Shown here in pieces: positions 31,544-42,544 of a stretch of 49,634 nucleotides of DNA; within the stretch, counting starts at the first letter, position 1, and the number at the start of each line of letters is the position of its first letter. Made by a program: the position numbers and the translations under genes. The notes below the pieces were generated by a model that had not been told where the DNA came from, did not search any database, and saw only the letters and a list, made by a program, of their open reading frames with translations. The DNA is from Amphimedon queenslandica. Lineage: Eukaryota > Porifera > Demospongiae > Haplosclerida > Niphatidae. The stretch lies in the NCBI RefSeq assembly GCF_000090795.2, contig NW_003546300.1:228892-278525 (forward strand), in the 5' to 3' direction.

Positions 31544-33340
31544 TCACTTAAATCTTTCTCTTTCCTTCACTCTTCTTGATTTGAGGTATTTTTTTCGAAA
31601 TTTAATTTTCAGCCTGTTAATTTCATTAATGCATGGATTACTAACTTTAACTGAGAAAGCATCAAATAATAATAAATTAAATCCATTTATTGTATGTACA
31701 CGAGACAATGCAACATATGCCATACTATCCCAAAAAACATTAGTCAATAAATCAATAATGGCTGTTTGTAGTGAGAGGCCTTGACACTTTTGTATAGTAA
31801 TAGCATAGGAAAGTAGAAAGGGAAACTTTTTGCTATGTATATACAAATTCTTAGATGTAACCCTATGAATGTCACAAGGGACTTTAATAGGATCAAATTT
31901 AATTGATATATGTGTAGGATAAATACCCATTACTGTATGAATGACACCATTAACTAATGCTACAGTTACATCAATGTTACATCTTAGCATTTCTCTACAG
32001 CCGACGGCTAAGGACAATACAGTTTCTAAACCAGCTGTTTTACTTGGTTGATCATTTACTTTTTCTAAGTTTTTTCTTGTTTTGTGTTAAATTTGGCTGT
32101 GCTGCCACTTTCATCAACAACATCCACACATGCTAATTCTATGTTCTCAATATTCCGATTTAATAACATTAATGCATTGATTTTTTGGCAGGCGTCTACC
32201 TTGGAAAATAGGCAAATAGGAGTTGTTCCTTCACTTTCCAATTCCTTGCATTTATCTTGTATTGCAACCTTAAATACGCGACTCTTAAACATATCAACAG
32301 TTTTATCAGTCTGACAGCCATGCCTAACAGAATTAAGCATTGTAAAGAAAGTTTTGTCTGCTTTTTGTCACTCATTGATTGTTAGTTCATCATATTCTAA
32401 TGTTATGTTAACTGCAATTGCTGCTCCAAGTCTGGTTTCTACTAGTTTGTTGCTAATTTTATTAAATACTGGCCTACCATTAACAGGTAGCAGCTGTTAG
32501 AGATCACATACAAATAAAATATTTTTGGATCGAAACCATTCATTAGTTCCACATGATATGTTCTAAGCACATGTGTAACTATGCTAGATTTAGGTTGCAC
32601 ATCGTAGATACCTTGTCTACTATTATAATTTTTAAAATTTTAAGTGTCATTTTTATCCTTTTTTGAACTTCGTTATTCAAGGCCCAGTATCTAGCTGTCT
32701 TTCCCTCATGCTCTATTGGTAGCTGAAATAATCTATGTATTGTTAGTCTGCCTACATTAAATGCAGCTATACCTGTTGGTGCTGCTATACCACACATAAT
32801 TTTACCACTTTTTAAATGCCATATGTTATCCACTAGGCATTTTATTGCTTTTATTAACAAAGATTAACCAATTCCGCCTACCACTAATAAACATTCTTAG
32901 TGGTTTGATATTATCCAATCTGAGTTCTCTTGAAGACTCATTTACTGATAAGTCTTTATATTCTTTTTGACTTATAAAATGACTCTTAATGTTATCAAAA
33001 ATTCTGTTTTAATCCACGCTAGGCATTGCCCCTTTTTGCTCAAATGTTAAATTAGGTACATTTATATGCATGTCAGCAATATCAGCTACTGTTTCCATTA
33101 TTTCACCTAGCAGTTGAGGGACATCATCTTCCTTGTTATGAAGCAGTTTATTAGTGAAACCGGCTTTTTTTTGCATCGACTATTTTCTTCAAGTTATGTT
33201 GAGCTTCAAATAATTTCTGCAGTTTGTTAAAATGATTTTCAATGCTACATATAGATACTTCTCTGTGACACCTAAAAGCTTCTTCCATTGTTTCTCCATC
33301 CATTACGAGTGTGCTCTCATCTCTAAAAGGCACAAATAAA
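31544..33340 (-). pseudogene. Helitron PIF1-type helicase, inactivated
   Basis: The helicase reads from 33340 down. PFRDESTLVMDGETMEEAFR (33333-33270) comes first, then the motif I region near 32885-32850, where relatives have GxGGTGKS but this copy reads SGRRNWLIF, so the ATP-binding loop is lost. Motif Ia follows (GIAAPTGIAAFNVGRLTIHR, about 32800-32735). The Walker B position reads IIIVDKVSTM (about 32620), with Glu replaced by Lys. Motifs IV-VI (32017-31544) are well kept: PFLLSYAITIQKCQGLSLQT and AYVALSRVHTINGFNLL, with the Arg finger present. Frameshifts divide the blocks. PIF1-type helicases unwind DNA during rolling-circle transposition. Confidence 0.9.
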
Positions 33341-36300
33341 AATATTTGGGAGTAATAAAATTGTCTCTTTCAGCTTCTTGCTTAGGATTAAATTTCCTAT
33401 ATATATGTTTTGGAAGGACTGGCTTTGTTTGAAGTTTGTATTCTCTTTCTCCATTTTTGCCTATTTTATCAAATTTGTAATTAGAAAAAAATTTGTCAAG
33501 AGACACATCTTCCATGTTATTCAGTCTTGTTGGATCAAATTATGCAAGCATTAAAAATATCTTTCGAAGATTGATCCATTTTAGTTAAATATGAATAGCT
33601 TTTGATTCTTCTGCTCCTCTTACGAGGCAAGTACACATTAATGTACTGTACTGTTACTGATTTCATGTATAAACTTCAACCGAGAAGAAGATCGCTAGCT
33701 TCATATTGTCCTACTTCTTTAGGTGGAACTAATTTTTGTCGGATTTTCCAATGCCTGCTGTATGTTGTCATAGCTGCTGACTTCATCCCATAAGTCCAGT
33801 GCATGACTCTTTTCTACCTTAGTGACATATGGAGTTTCATACTTATTTAAGGAAAAACTCCTCTCTGCTATGTATTGTAAGTCCATATTTGCATGCCAAA
33901 ATTTCAAACAGTAAAGGATTGTAGTCATTGACTAGAACTTCTTTTTCATTTCATTTGAGATAATATATTTTATTGCATGAATTCAAGTTATTTTCAATAA
34001 TTCACTGATGCTAATACTATTTCGTACTGGTCAATGAAAATCAAATCGCCATCTAGATCCATAGCTCTTGCCAATTTTAATATTTTGCTTGCAGTATTTG
34101 CTGCACTTGTGCATTTGGTATTTTGTTACCAAAAAATTTTAATCAGGCTACGTATTACTATCTTGTGTATGACAGGTAATTTTATCTTGTGTGAAAGAAC
34201 AGACTTCTAGATAATTCATACCAACAACAGGAACATTTTCAATCCTTAGGAGGATGTGATAATGAGGAGCTCCACGCATTTGATATTCTTTTTAAACATA
34301 ATGTTGCTGTACTTTGTCTTGAACACCTCTTTGGAGAATGACTGTTAAAGAAATCGTTAAATTGTATAAAAATTGTTGTGATACTGAAATAGGGTCCTCA
34401 GTACATAATCTCGAAATACTATATGATTGTGGGGCATTATTCACTTTTCTAAATTATTGCGCTACATGAGCTGAATGGTATTCAGCACAAATTAATGTTA
34501 GGAAAAGTGTTGGTGAGCAATACTCAGCAATCATTGCTTTGACTTCACCTTTCCCACGGTTCCAATATTAATTTGTGTCCCGTATTGGAGCCAACATGGC
34601 ACTCAAACTGCCCTCAAATTCTTCATATAACACAATAACACATTATTTTTTTCTAATATTTGAGCATCAGTTTGGCCAACCGTTGCCCCTTGATGTTTTC
34701 AATAAATTATATATGCCAGTTTTTAAGGCCTTGTTAAATTTTAATCTATAATACAGCAATCAATATGAATGATTTCTACGAAATCGGGAATTTTTGGTTA
34801 AAATTCTTAATTTTATTTTTATGCCTTCAGTAAATGATTGTCTGTGCTAGATAGCTTTGTCTGGGATTATGCTCTCATATTGTTTATTTGGAAATAAAGT
34901 AGGAAAGCATAACAAATCAAGATGATCTTGCCTATTATCTATAGGTGCTTATTTTATATTCATTACTTTATATTGACTGATATCAGAACCCGTTATAATT
35001 TTACTATCAAGATTCGTAATTCTATATGCAGAAAGGCCTTCGAAATCTTGATCATTTGCTTTTTTTCAAGCATTTTACAAGTAGCATCCCTGACTACTTG
35101 TAAGTCATTGTTTGACGATTCATCAGTTGTCTATGTTTCTATACAGCCAATTTATTTTTTTAATTTTCTTAATGCTGATTTTTTTTTACATCAACTAGGC
35201 TACGCCAGACGTTATTTCATTTAGTAGGCTGTTCATTAATAATAATATAAAGTTCTGGATTAGGCAAATGATTAAAATCTATGCCAACCTCATTTAATGT
35301 TTCCATTCTTTTTTCTAATGGAAGAGGTAATTAAAACATTGTACATTTAAGAGCCTTAGAGAATAATCATCGTTAGGCACTTTTAAGGTGTGAGTGCCTA
35401 GCTTAATAATTGTCTGAAACCATTTAGCTCTGTATTAAATGGCGACTCAAAGGATCCAAATTTTCAATTTATGGGTAGCCCTTTGAGCACACAACCTGCA
35501 GGGACTTCATTTTTCCTAATATAGGTTTACAATGATTACAAATATACATAACTTTCTTCATCCCTTTTCCTTACACAATGAAAGTCATAAAAATTAGTTT
35601 TTAATGTTGTCCTGGAAAGCACTCAAATCAGGTGCATTTTTGGACGCCACACCTCTTGACCATGCCCAATCAGCCATTTTGATCGTTTTTCATAGAGTAT
35701 CTTTGTGCCTTTCAAGAGCTCTCAGTAGACCTGCAAATTCTATTCCACTCACTTAAAAGTGCCCCAAAACACCTAAACTGCATTGATTTTAGCTGCATTT
35801 ACTACAACCTGTTTCATTGCTTTTACACACTCTATTCGTGTTAGATTTCATTCAATCAATGACTCAACAAATATCATCAACAAATAGTCAACTTTTTGCA
35901 AAAAAGTGTTGAATAGCAATTACATCAAAGTGCCGATAAGGCATTCTTTCACTTTTCTATTGTTTCTTATGGTCACCACTAACACTATTCAATACCAATT
36001 TCTGCCGAAAAGGTGTTGTTTAGGTGTGTTTCCTGTAAAAACACATGTGTTTGCCCTAAAAAGTGGCGTGGTAATTGCTTTTTTATTAATTGTTATTACC
36101 ATGTTGTAGTTGTACAACAAATTGTCAGGCAAAGAGTTGATGCTGCAGGATTATTCTCTCTATTCTAATTTAATATGATATTCCAAACATCATAATCTAA
36201 ATTTTTAGCTTCAGTGACAAACTTTTTTCTTAATAGCCTCTCACAGCTGCTACATACATTGACAGCCTAATCAGACAAAGCTTTCTTAAATTCATCAATA
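33303..36300 (-). pseudogene. Helitron Rep (HUH) region and N-terminal domain
   Basis: On the minus strand a zinc-ribbon-like CSSCERLLRKK (about 36255-36225) begins the N-terminal region. NEVPAGCVLKGLPI follows (about 35500-35460). The Rep part contains PTLFLTLICAEYHSAH (about 34520-34475). Next is EYQMRGAPHYHILLRI (about 34290-34245), whose H-Y-H is the HUH metal site. KYQMHKCSKYC lies near 34120. FWHANMDLQYIAERSFSL and YETPYVTKVEKS follow (33895-33815), holding the two-Tyr motif Y-x3-Y. SVTVQYINVYLPRKRSRRIK (about 33665-33600) and a 70-codon linker frame (33515-33303) lead into the helicase. HUH and both Tyr positions survive but stops and shifts break the frame. Rep nicks and rejoins the transposon strand. 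Confidence 0.88.
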
Positions 36301-36779
36301 GCATCTGAATACTAAAAATAAGGTACAGTATCTGTTTCGTATTCTAAATGGGTTTTCTTTACACCATCATCATCAGCATAATACACATTATCAAATTCAG
36401 TCTAATCTGCTTCATTAGTTTTTAAATTTATTAATTGTGCTATATCACCATCAGGAAGGGAAGAATCATTATTTATTATTAAATGGGCATTTTAGCCACA
36501 TAACAGTTTTTTATTTCACTCTATGATAAAAAGCCTAATTTGTTGCAATAAAGTTTACCCAATAGCTCTTAAAAGTACTGTTAATCACTTAGTCTGCGCA
36601 CAGCTGAACAAGTATGCAGAGAAAGAGAAGAATAGAATAAGTAATTACTCACCCAGTGCAGTCAGTCATTCACTATAGCAACTCTGAGCATGCGCATTAA
36701 GTTTCAAAATAGCAACTAGTTTTAAGGGGATGTGATATCACGCCCAAGTAACAAGTTTAAAATTTAATATGAATTAACA
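36301..36779. other. Helitron 5' flank, unresolved
   Basis: Minus-strand coding debris of the Helitron probably extends a little beyond 36300, but I cannot define it. The Helitron 5' terminus was not located. GAGCATGCGCATTAAG at 36687 resembles an NRF-1-like word. Confidence 0.3.
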
Positions 36780-37125
36780 TATAAAAAGCACCTTTGTACT
36801 CCTTGACTCACGCTGCAAAGACTGAAGTGAAAGTCAACTTAAACTGTTCTCTAGTTTTAAAGATTATTTAGTTCATAGAAGATGAAAGAAGAAAAAGTCT
36901 GAAGAATTTCGCAGAAATTTGAATTTGGGCCTATTATACAGAAATCCTTCCACTACACTACAGTCTACTTTAAAGGTACCAGGAGAATCGCTCAGTGAAC
37001 GAGAGCTCATTTAAGCCATTTATAAAGCTGTACAACGTAAGATGAAAGAGTGTAAGCAATTGAAAATTATAAATTTGGTCGCCATCTTGAAAAATCAACC
37101 TCAATCCTACATACAGGCTACCATC
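36780..37125 (-). repeat. ORF module of composite repeat, copy C (no foldback)
   Basis: This is homologous to 5200-5617 and 10974-11430, in the same orientation as copy B. Shared DNA words include GAAGAAAAAGTCTGAAGAAT, GAATTTGGGCCT and GCTGTACAACGTAAGAT. It ends with CAATCCTACATACAGGCTACC, the complement of the copy A start. The foldback half is absent, so this is a truncated copy or a free module. Confidence 0.75.
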
Positions 37126-37540
37126 TATATTATAGTGATTCAGGATGCTTAATTAATGAACTGTGTCATAATAATGTGAAACTTGTAATGTATGTTACAC
37201 CATGCCGAAACCTCCATGACATAATAGTCCATATGTAAATCTTGACTTAAATTGATAATAATTGCCAGAATTTGGAAGTATAAGTTTTTAAAAACATGTA
37301 CCAGCCAATGGTTACCTGTTGGTGGCATTCCATGTAATCGATCAAATCAGTTCTTCTGTAATTCCACCATTTACAAAATTTACAATAATCATACAGTTTC
37401 ATCTTCAACTGATCCTATAGTAGACATAATTTTAATGATAATGGTAACAGACTAACAGTTTGCTACAGGTCATTAATTTTTCTCCTTTATAAGGAAGTTA
37501 AGAGCCTGCATTTTATGACCTAACAAAATCAACAACCCAC
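37126..37540. other. No recognisable gene
   Basis: AT-rich sequence between the composite module and the HECT-like fragment. The 67-codon plus frame (37252-37455) matches nothing I know. Confidence 0.4.
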
Positions 37541-38040
37541 TTACTGGGCATGCATGTACCAACCTTTCTGTTCTACTTCCATGGAGTCAACAAACATACT
37601 ATAGGTGCATTCTTCTTTTCTAAGTAATCTGAATAACTGATAGTACTTGATAGCATTGACAAAATTGCATGTATAAGTTAGAAAATACTCAGGATACTTC
37701 CTTATAGAGTCAAGAACTTCCAGACCATTAACAAACTGCTGCAGCTCTGCTAAGCATTTAATAATTACTTGGTAAAGACATAAGAGTTTTTCTAATAACT
37801 TCCTTGTCTTTAAGGGATCAGTTAGAAGATGCATTAGTGAATTCGTTTTCAACTAAAGTTTAAAAGTTCTCTGTGCATAGTTCCTGCAAATGTTCAACTG
37901 ATCCAGTATCACCTGCCTATATGAATCAGTAAACAATCATGTTTGCATGCTTTATATACCTTTACAAGAAACTCCTTCACAGTCATGTCAGATACTTCTT
38001 CAGTACTGATTTCATTACTACATTGGAACTTCAATAATAT
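37541..38040 (-). pseudogene. HECT-like fragment 2 (two exons, 43-nt intron)
   Basis: Exon-like block 1 (about 38040-37960) has ISTEEVSDMTVKEFLVK and ends at AAAG/GTATAT. A 43-nt intron (37959-37917) ends CATATAG. Block 2 (37916-37541) starts AGDTGSVEHLQELCTENF, has a stop and a shift, and then reads ELQQFVNGLEVLDSIRKYPE (about 37740-37685). The ELQQF-x-x-GL-x-x-L-x-x-I-x-x-YP order occurs late in the N-lobe of the sponge G2E3-like HECT proteins. It does not overlap in sequence with the blocks at 20.9-23.7 kb and is not collinear with them, so it is a separate copy. No C-lobe Cys is seen. Confidence 0.45.
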
Positions 38041-38041
38041 A

Positions 38042-38257
38042 TGTGACCATAATTGACAAAAGGGCCCTTATGGCGGATTTTAGATCAACCTGTGAGTGCT
38101 TTGTTAGACAATCATTGTTTCTAAAAGTTTCATGGTAACTTTTTGCATCCTGTGGAGTAATTTTATGATAAATGGGGCTCAGGAAGTTGGATTTCTTGGG
38201 CTAGAAAGACAAATTTCACTACCCGCCATAAGGTACCTTTTGTCAATTATGGTCACA
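38042..38257. mobile_element. Short MITE, copy 2
   Basis: A 216-bp relative of 3531-3769 with ends TGTGACCATAATTGACAAAA and TTTTGTCAATTATGGTCACA. It is flanked by ATA and TAT. Interior differences include AGGGCCC instead of AGGTACC at the left arm and a 23-bp shorter interior. It lies directly beside HECT-like fragment 2. Confidence 0.85.
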
Positions 38258-38622
38258 TATTTCTACGTTGATGGGCATAATTAAAAAGAAGAACCGCTGT
38301 GTATAGCATTCATGGCCGCAAGTTGGCCAATTAAGAATACTGTATTCTGCGTAATAATATTAAATGAATCACATGTGTACAGGCAGACTGACTTGTACTG
38401 CTACAATGTTATGGTTAAAGCAGCACCTACAATCTATACAAAGAGGCCTTACACACGTAGAAACGAAGGTGAAAAGTTAAGTCTTTGGCCCTCCAGCATC
38501 AAAGGCAACTTCTCCAACATTTTTTTTGAAAAAAGTTCATGTTTCTCAAAAAAAGTTTGTTTCTCAAAAAAAGTTCATGCATGCAAAATTTTTAAATAAT
38601 TTGAGACTTTAATCACTTTTAT
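38258..38622. other. Spacer with short repeats
   Basis: It contains three near-copies of CTCAAAAAAAGTT (about 38548, 38564, 38570) in a frame with no known domain (38312-38599). I see no gene. Confidence 0.4.
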
Positions 38623-39270
38623 ATGGAAAGAACATTTCACATCTACACCTCCTTATCAGGACTACCCACATCACCAACCACAGTTAAACAAGGTCCAGGA
38701 GGACCTGATAAATGTGGAAATTTGTTAGAGAAAGGGGCAGTGACAACAGTTCACTCCCAAAAGAAGGACTCCTTTGTCTCCACCCTATTCCTGGTCCAAA
38801 AGACGGATGGAGGCCAAAGGCCAGTAATCAGCCTAAAGCCTCCGAACAACTTTGTAAACACCCCTCATTTCAAGATGGAGGGGATACACAGCCTGAAAAC
38901 CCTCCTAAGGAGAGGGAACTGGCTAGTGAAAATGTACTTAAAAGATGCATACTTCTCAATCCCCATTCACCCAGAACACCAGAAATTTCTGAGCTTCACA
39001 TGGGGAAACACAAATTACCAATTTACATGCCTCCAGTTTGGTCTGATGTCAGCTCCCTGGGTCTTTACTAAGACCATGAGACCGGCAGCAGCTCTCGGGA
39101 GAGAGCTGGGGATGCAAATGGTATGCTACATAGACGACATCTTAGTCATAGCGGAGTCCAAGTAGGAAGCACAAGACCACTCAGCAGGCCTGGTGTACCT
39201 CTGAGAAAGCCTAGGCTTCACTATAAACCAGGAGAAAACAATCCTGGAACCCTCAAGCAATACGACATTA
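38623..39270 (+). pseudogene. DIRS-like reverse transcriptase fragment
   Basis: An open plus frame of 180 codons (38623-39165) continues past one stop to about 39270. It reads NLLEKGAVTTVH, then LVQKTDGGQRPVISLKPPN, FKMEGIHSLKTLL, then VKMYLKDAYFSIPIHPEHQK, CLQFGLMSAPWVFTK and CYIDDILVIAESK. This is the DIRS-type pattern (VNxDLKDAYFSVPI, FGLxxAP, YIDD). Motif C is intact, but the first catalytic Asp of motif A (relatives KLDLKDAYF) is Tyr here, so it cannot polymerise. FTINQEKTILEP follows. The RNase H, methylase-like and tyrosine-recombinase parts of a DIRS element are absent. The Harbinger element begins about 50-130 bp downstream. Confidence 0.88.
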
Positions 39271-39402
39271 CATAATGCAACCAAAGTGGTGCGTACCACT
39301 ACCACTTTGCGTGACCTTATCTAGTTCACAATATTTCGTCTACGTCTTACCTTTGTATGTTTTGTAGGAGGAGTTAATAATACCATAACTCCTCCCATCA
39401 AA

Positions 39403-40581
39403 ATGGCTCACAAGGAAACTTGGTCAAGGCTACTATTCCTCCTTATTCTTCGACGATGGAGAAGAAAGAAGAGAATTAAGTCTAGGAGAACAATGTGGGT
39501 GAGAGATTTTTTCATCAATCATCAACTAAGTAGGGAATGTTATTGTCTCTTACAAGAATTAAGGCTAAAGGACCCCCCCCCCGTTTCACTGGTGTTATTT
39601 AAGAATGAGCAAAGAAAAATGTGATATACTGGCTTCTTTAGTTTGTTGCTATCTGTCAAAGAGAAGTTATAATAGTTTTGTTAGAGCAGGAATTTCTGTG
39701 GAGGAAAGATTGGCTATTACGTTACCATACTTCGCTACTGAAAATTTCCAAATATCATTGTCTTCAGTTTTTGTGATGGAAAGTCAACTGTGAGTAGAAT
39801 AATAAAAGAGACTTGAGAAGCTTTGTGGCATGCATTATATCCTGTATATGTGAAGGCTCCTTCAATTGACGAAGAATGGATAGGTGTGAGCAACCAATTT
39901 AAACAAATATGGCATTTTCCAAATTGCCTTGGAGCTGTGGATGGGAAACATAATCATTCAAGCCCCAGCAAATGGTGGATCTACTTACTTCAACTATAAA
40001 GGAACACATTTGATTGTTTTATTGGCAGTCTGTGACACATATTATAGGTTTATTTTAGTAGATATAGGTGATGCAGGACATCAAAGTGATGGAGGTGTTT
40101 TGGCCAACTCTGATTTTGGTCAAGCAATAGAAAATAGGACACTTTATTTCCCAGAAGCCGCCCATAACCAGGAACTTCATCACCTGTTCTACAATATGTC
40201 TTCATAGGCGATGAAGGTTTCCCTTTAAAAGACAACATGCTCCGAACTTGTCCAGGAAGGAATTTGGATGAGAATTTATCAATCTTTAATTACCGCTTGA
40301 GTTGAGCAAGACAAATCATAGAAAATAGGTTTGGAATGTTAGTGGCCAGGTGGCGAATCTTTCGTAGGCCTATTATAGCCGAACCAGACCATGTTGTCCT
40401 ATATACGAAAGCAACCATTGCACTCCATAACTTCCTTAGAACAACAGAGTCATTCGTTTATTGCCCTAATGGATTTATAGATGCAGAAGATGGTGCAGGA
40501 AATGTAATTAATGGTACCTGGAGGGATGATAGCAGCATTGTTAGTGGTCTTGAATCTATAGGGCAAATTAGAGGAAATTGA
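39403..40581 (+). pseudogene. PIF/Harbinger transposase (HARBI1-like), frameshifted
   Basis: The plus strand encodes the HARBI1/DDE_Tnp_4 nuclease in four frame pieces. WVRDFFINHQLSRECYCLLQ is first (39403-39624, with a shift near a C10 run at 39577). GISVEERLAITLPYFATE follows (39605-39793), then FKQIWHFPNCLGAVDGKH (about 39900-39950, first Asp), then TYFNYKGTHLIVLLAVCD and FILVDIGDAGHQSDGG (to 40207, second Asp), and IENRFGMLVARWRIFRRPI (Glu, from about 40320) to 40581. The D, D and E positions all survive but in different frames, so the gene is dead from a few indels rather than broad decay. A convergent MADF gene lies just downstream, the usual second Harbinger gene. Confidence 0.92.
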
Positions 40582-40616
40582 CATTCTATGAATGCTGCTT
40601 CATTAAGAATCTCTTT

Positions 40617-40686
40617 CAAGAATTATTTTGTTTTATCACAAGGAGAGCTTCCAAGAATTATTTTGTTTTATCACAAGGAGAGCTTC
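40617..40686. repeat. Perfect 35-bp tandem duplication
   Basis: CAAGAATTATTTTG...GAGAGCTTC occurs twice with no mismatch (40617-40651 and 40652-40686), between the transposase 3' end and the MADF 3' end. Perfect identity suggests a recent event or an assembly or polymerase slip. Confidence 0.9.
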
Positions 40687-40783
40687 ATTGGCAATATGAA
40701 TATGTTAGACGTACAAGTTAATATTGTTATCAATTGATTATTGCTTGATAATAAATCATTAACATTGTGATTTGATTAACTTT

Positions 40784-42345
40784 TCAAATTACTAAATTGT
40801 TTGGAAATTCAATATTAACAAGAACTTGCTCTAGTTGTAATTTAGTTTGAGCTTTCTTCTTAAAACGTTGAAGTGTGGCACTAATATGCTTTCCAAACCA
40901 TTCATCGTCATCTGTATTTTCTGTACTAGCCAACATCTTCAAAATAGCCTCATCTACTTCATCTACAGGTCCTCTCTTCCTTTTTTTGAACAGGATGGTG
41001 TAGTTTGTGATGATGTTGATTGTGCTGCCTCAACATTCTTAATAGGCTTATTAACTGCTTCATTGCCTTCACTCAAACTATCAAAACTTTCATTATGTTC
41101 TAGAGGCATGCTAAAGAGATTACAGTTAAAAGATAGCCAGTATAATACTTATTACCTATCAGTTACTAGTTCAGTTTCAACTTTTTCGATCGACAAGTTG
41201 GAATGTGTTCTATTAATTATATAATACTACTAATACTAATAATATTATTAATAGTAATGTCTCTTTACATTTTACTTATGTTCTGTGTTTCACAGAGTCC
41301 TGTATCAATGCCATATTACCATACAGCTCCCACGTAGGAACATACGGTGGACCTTCCCCTGTCTTCCTTTCTTCTTGACTTTCATCAATTCTCGTACAAA
41401 TCGGTCATATAAGTTTTACCACTTTCTTGTGCAATCTTCAACAGGTTCACCAACCTATAAATAAGCTACTGTGAAATCATTATCATAACAATTATTATTG
41501 TTGTTGGGCGAAGCCCACTAAGATTAGTAGCGTTTGTTTGAATGTATGTATGTATGTCTGTACACGTACGTATTCCGTATCTCCTATATATCCGTACATG
41601 CCTAGCAGTGCAATAGATTCTAAATTTCAATATTTCATTGAAAGTGGCAGTGGCCAAAAGAAAATAAAATGGCAATCAGCACACAGGAATCAGAAGTCAA
41701 TATTTTTCTCCTTCCTGGCAACAAGATAAGGGAAAAAAACTGTCCAAAGACTTCTCCAACTGCTAGAAAAGGTTACAGGTGCAATTAAGTAACTATGAAA
41801 CTCCTTTATGTTGAGATAAACTTTGAAAATCAAACAAATGTCACCTTTGTCACTGACTTCACTAAACTGGCCAGCCTTTTTATATCCTATGGCTATTTTA
41901 AAGTCAGTGTAGCAAGTCTTAAAGTAAAAAACAAGTCAGCAGTTTTCTAGCAGTAACATGAGTTTGAGATTCTGCTTTTTTCCAGCTAATAATCAACGAG
42001 GCTGAGACCTTTAATGTTTTACATTGTTTGTAGTTATTATTATGATAACTATTAGTAGTAGTAGTAGTAGAGTAGTAACTTGGTGAAGGACCAGTGTAAC
42101 TAGTATAGCAGCAATGCAGGTGTGATCTGACAAAATAGCAGCCAAGAAGCCAGAAATATAATGGCAAGAAATAAGTTCAAATATCTAACTGGCAGTAATT
42201 ACTCAAGTGTTCATTTTGTGTGCCTTACTTTAGCAGCTACCTCGTTCCTTGTGTTTTTCTTTGCTTTAATATCCTTAAATGACCTACTGGACATTTGCCA
42301 CAAGCACTTATAATCCGTGACAGCCTCAATAAGTCTTTCTTCCAT
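40784..42345 (-). pseudogene. MADF/BESS-like DNA-binding protein of the Harbinger element
   Basis: Exon 1 (42345-42229) encodes 39 residues, MEERLIEAVTDYKCLWQMSS and onward to NEVAAK, and ends at AAA/GTAAGG. Exon 2 (41453-41276) follows TTTATAG with VGEPVEDCTRKW, a stop, NLYDRFVRELMKVK and, after a shift, PPYVPTWELYGNMALIQDSV. Together these form a MADF (Myb/SANT-like) domain. Exon 3 (41110-40784) carries a Ser/Thr/Asn-rich linker and, after a one-base slip at an A7 run, DEVDEAILKMLASTENTDDD and WFGKHISATLQRFKKKAQ, like the C-terminal BESS-type motif. The 775-nt intron 1 holds a hairpin (TGGGC-GAA-GCCCA, 41505) and short GTAT and TAG repeats. In Harbinger elements this partner brings the nuclease to the ends or the nucleus. 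Confidence 0.8.
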
Positions 42346-42478
42346 TCTGTATAGTACATGTGGTCAAGGTAAATTGATGGGTTCAATGCATTTTCATAAA
42401 GGCAGAAATAGACTTCAAATCTATCTCTACGTAGCATTTCCATTTCCTCCGTTTTGTCACGGAGAATAAACAGAATAG

Positions 42479-42541
42479 GTTCACAATTACAACATTGCAT
42501 CGGAACGGTGTGCAACGCTGTTTTTGCATAGTATTGTGAAC
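42479..42541. repeat. Inverted repeat at the right boundary of the Harbinger element
   Basis: GTTCACAAT (42479-42487) and ATTGTGAAC (42533-42541) face each other, with a further TTGCA/TGCA match inside. GTTCACAATA also occurs at 39324 at the left side of the element, so 39324 and 42541 may be its termini. No clear 3-bp target duplication was found, so this is tentative. Confidence 0.35.
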
Positions 42542-42544
42542 AAG

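Noticed and set aside
37126-38623. DIRS element continuing into the HECT-like fragment
   Set aside because: Opposite strand and no DIRS domain there.
38712-39071. 119-codon open frame overlapping the DIRS RT
   Set aside because: It is the shifted shadow of the RT frame, which alone carries RT motifs.
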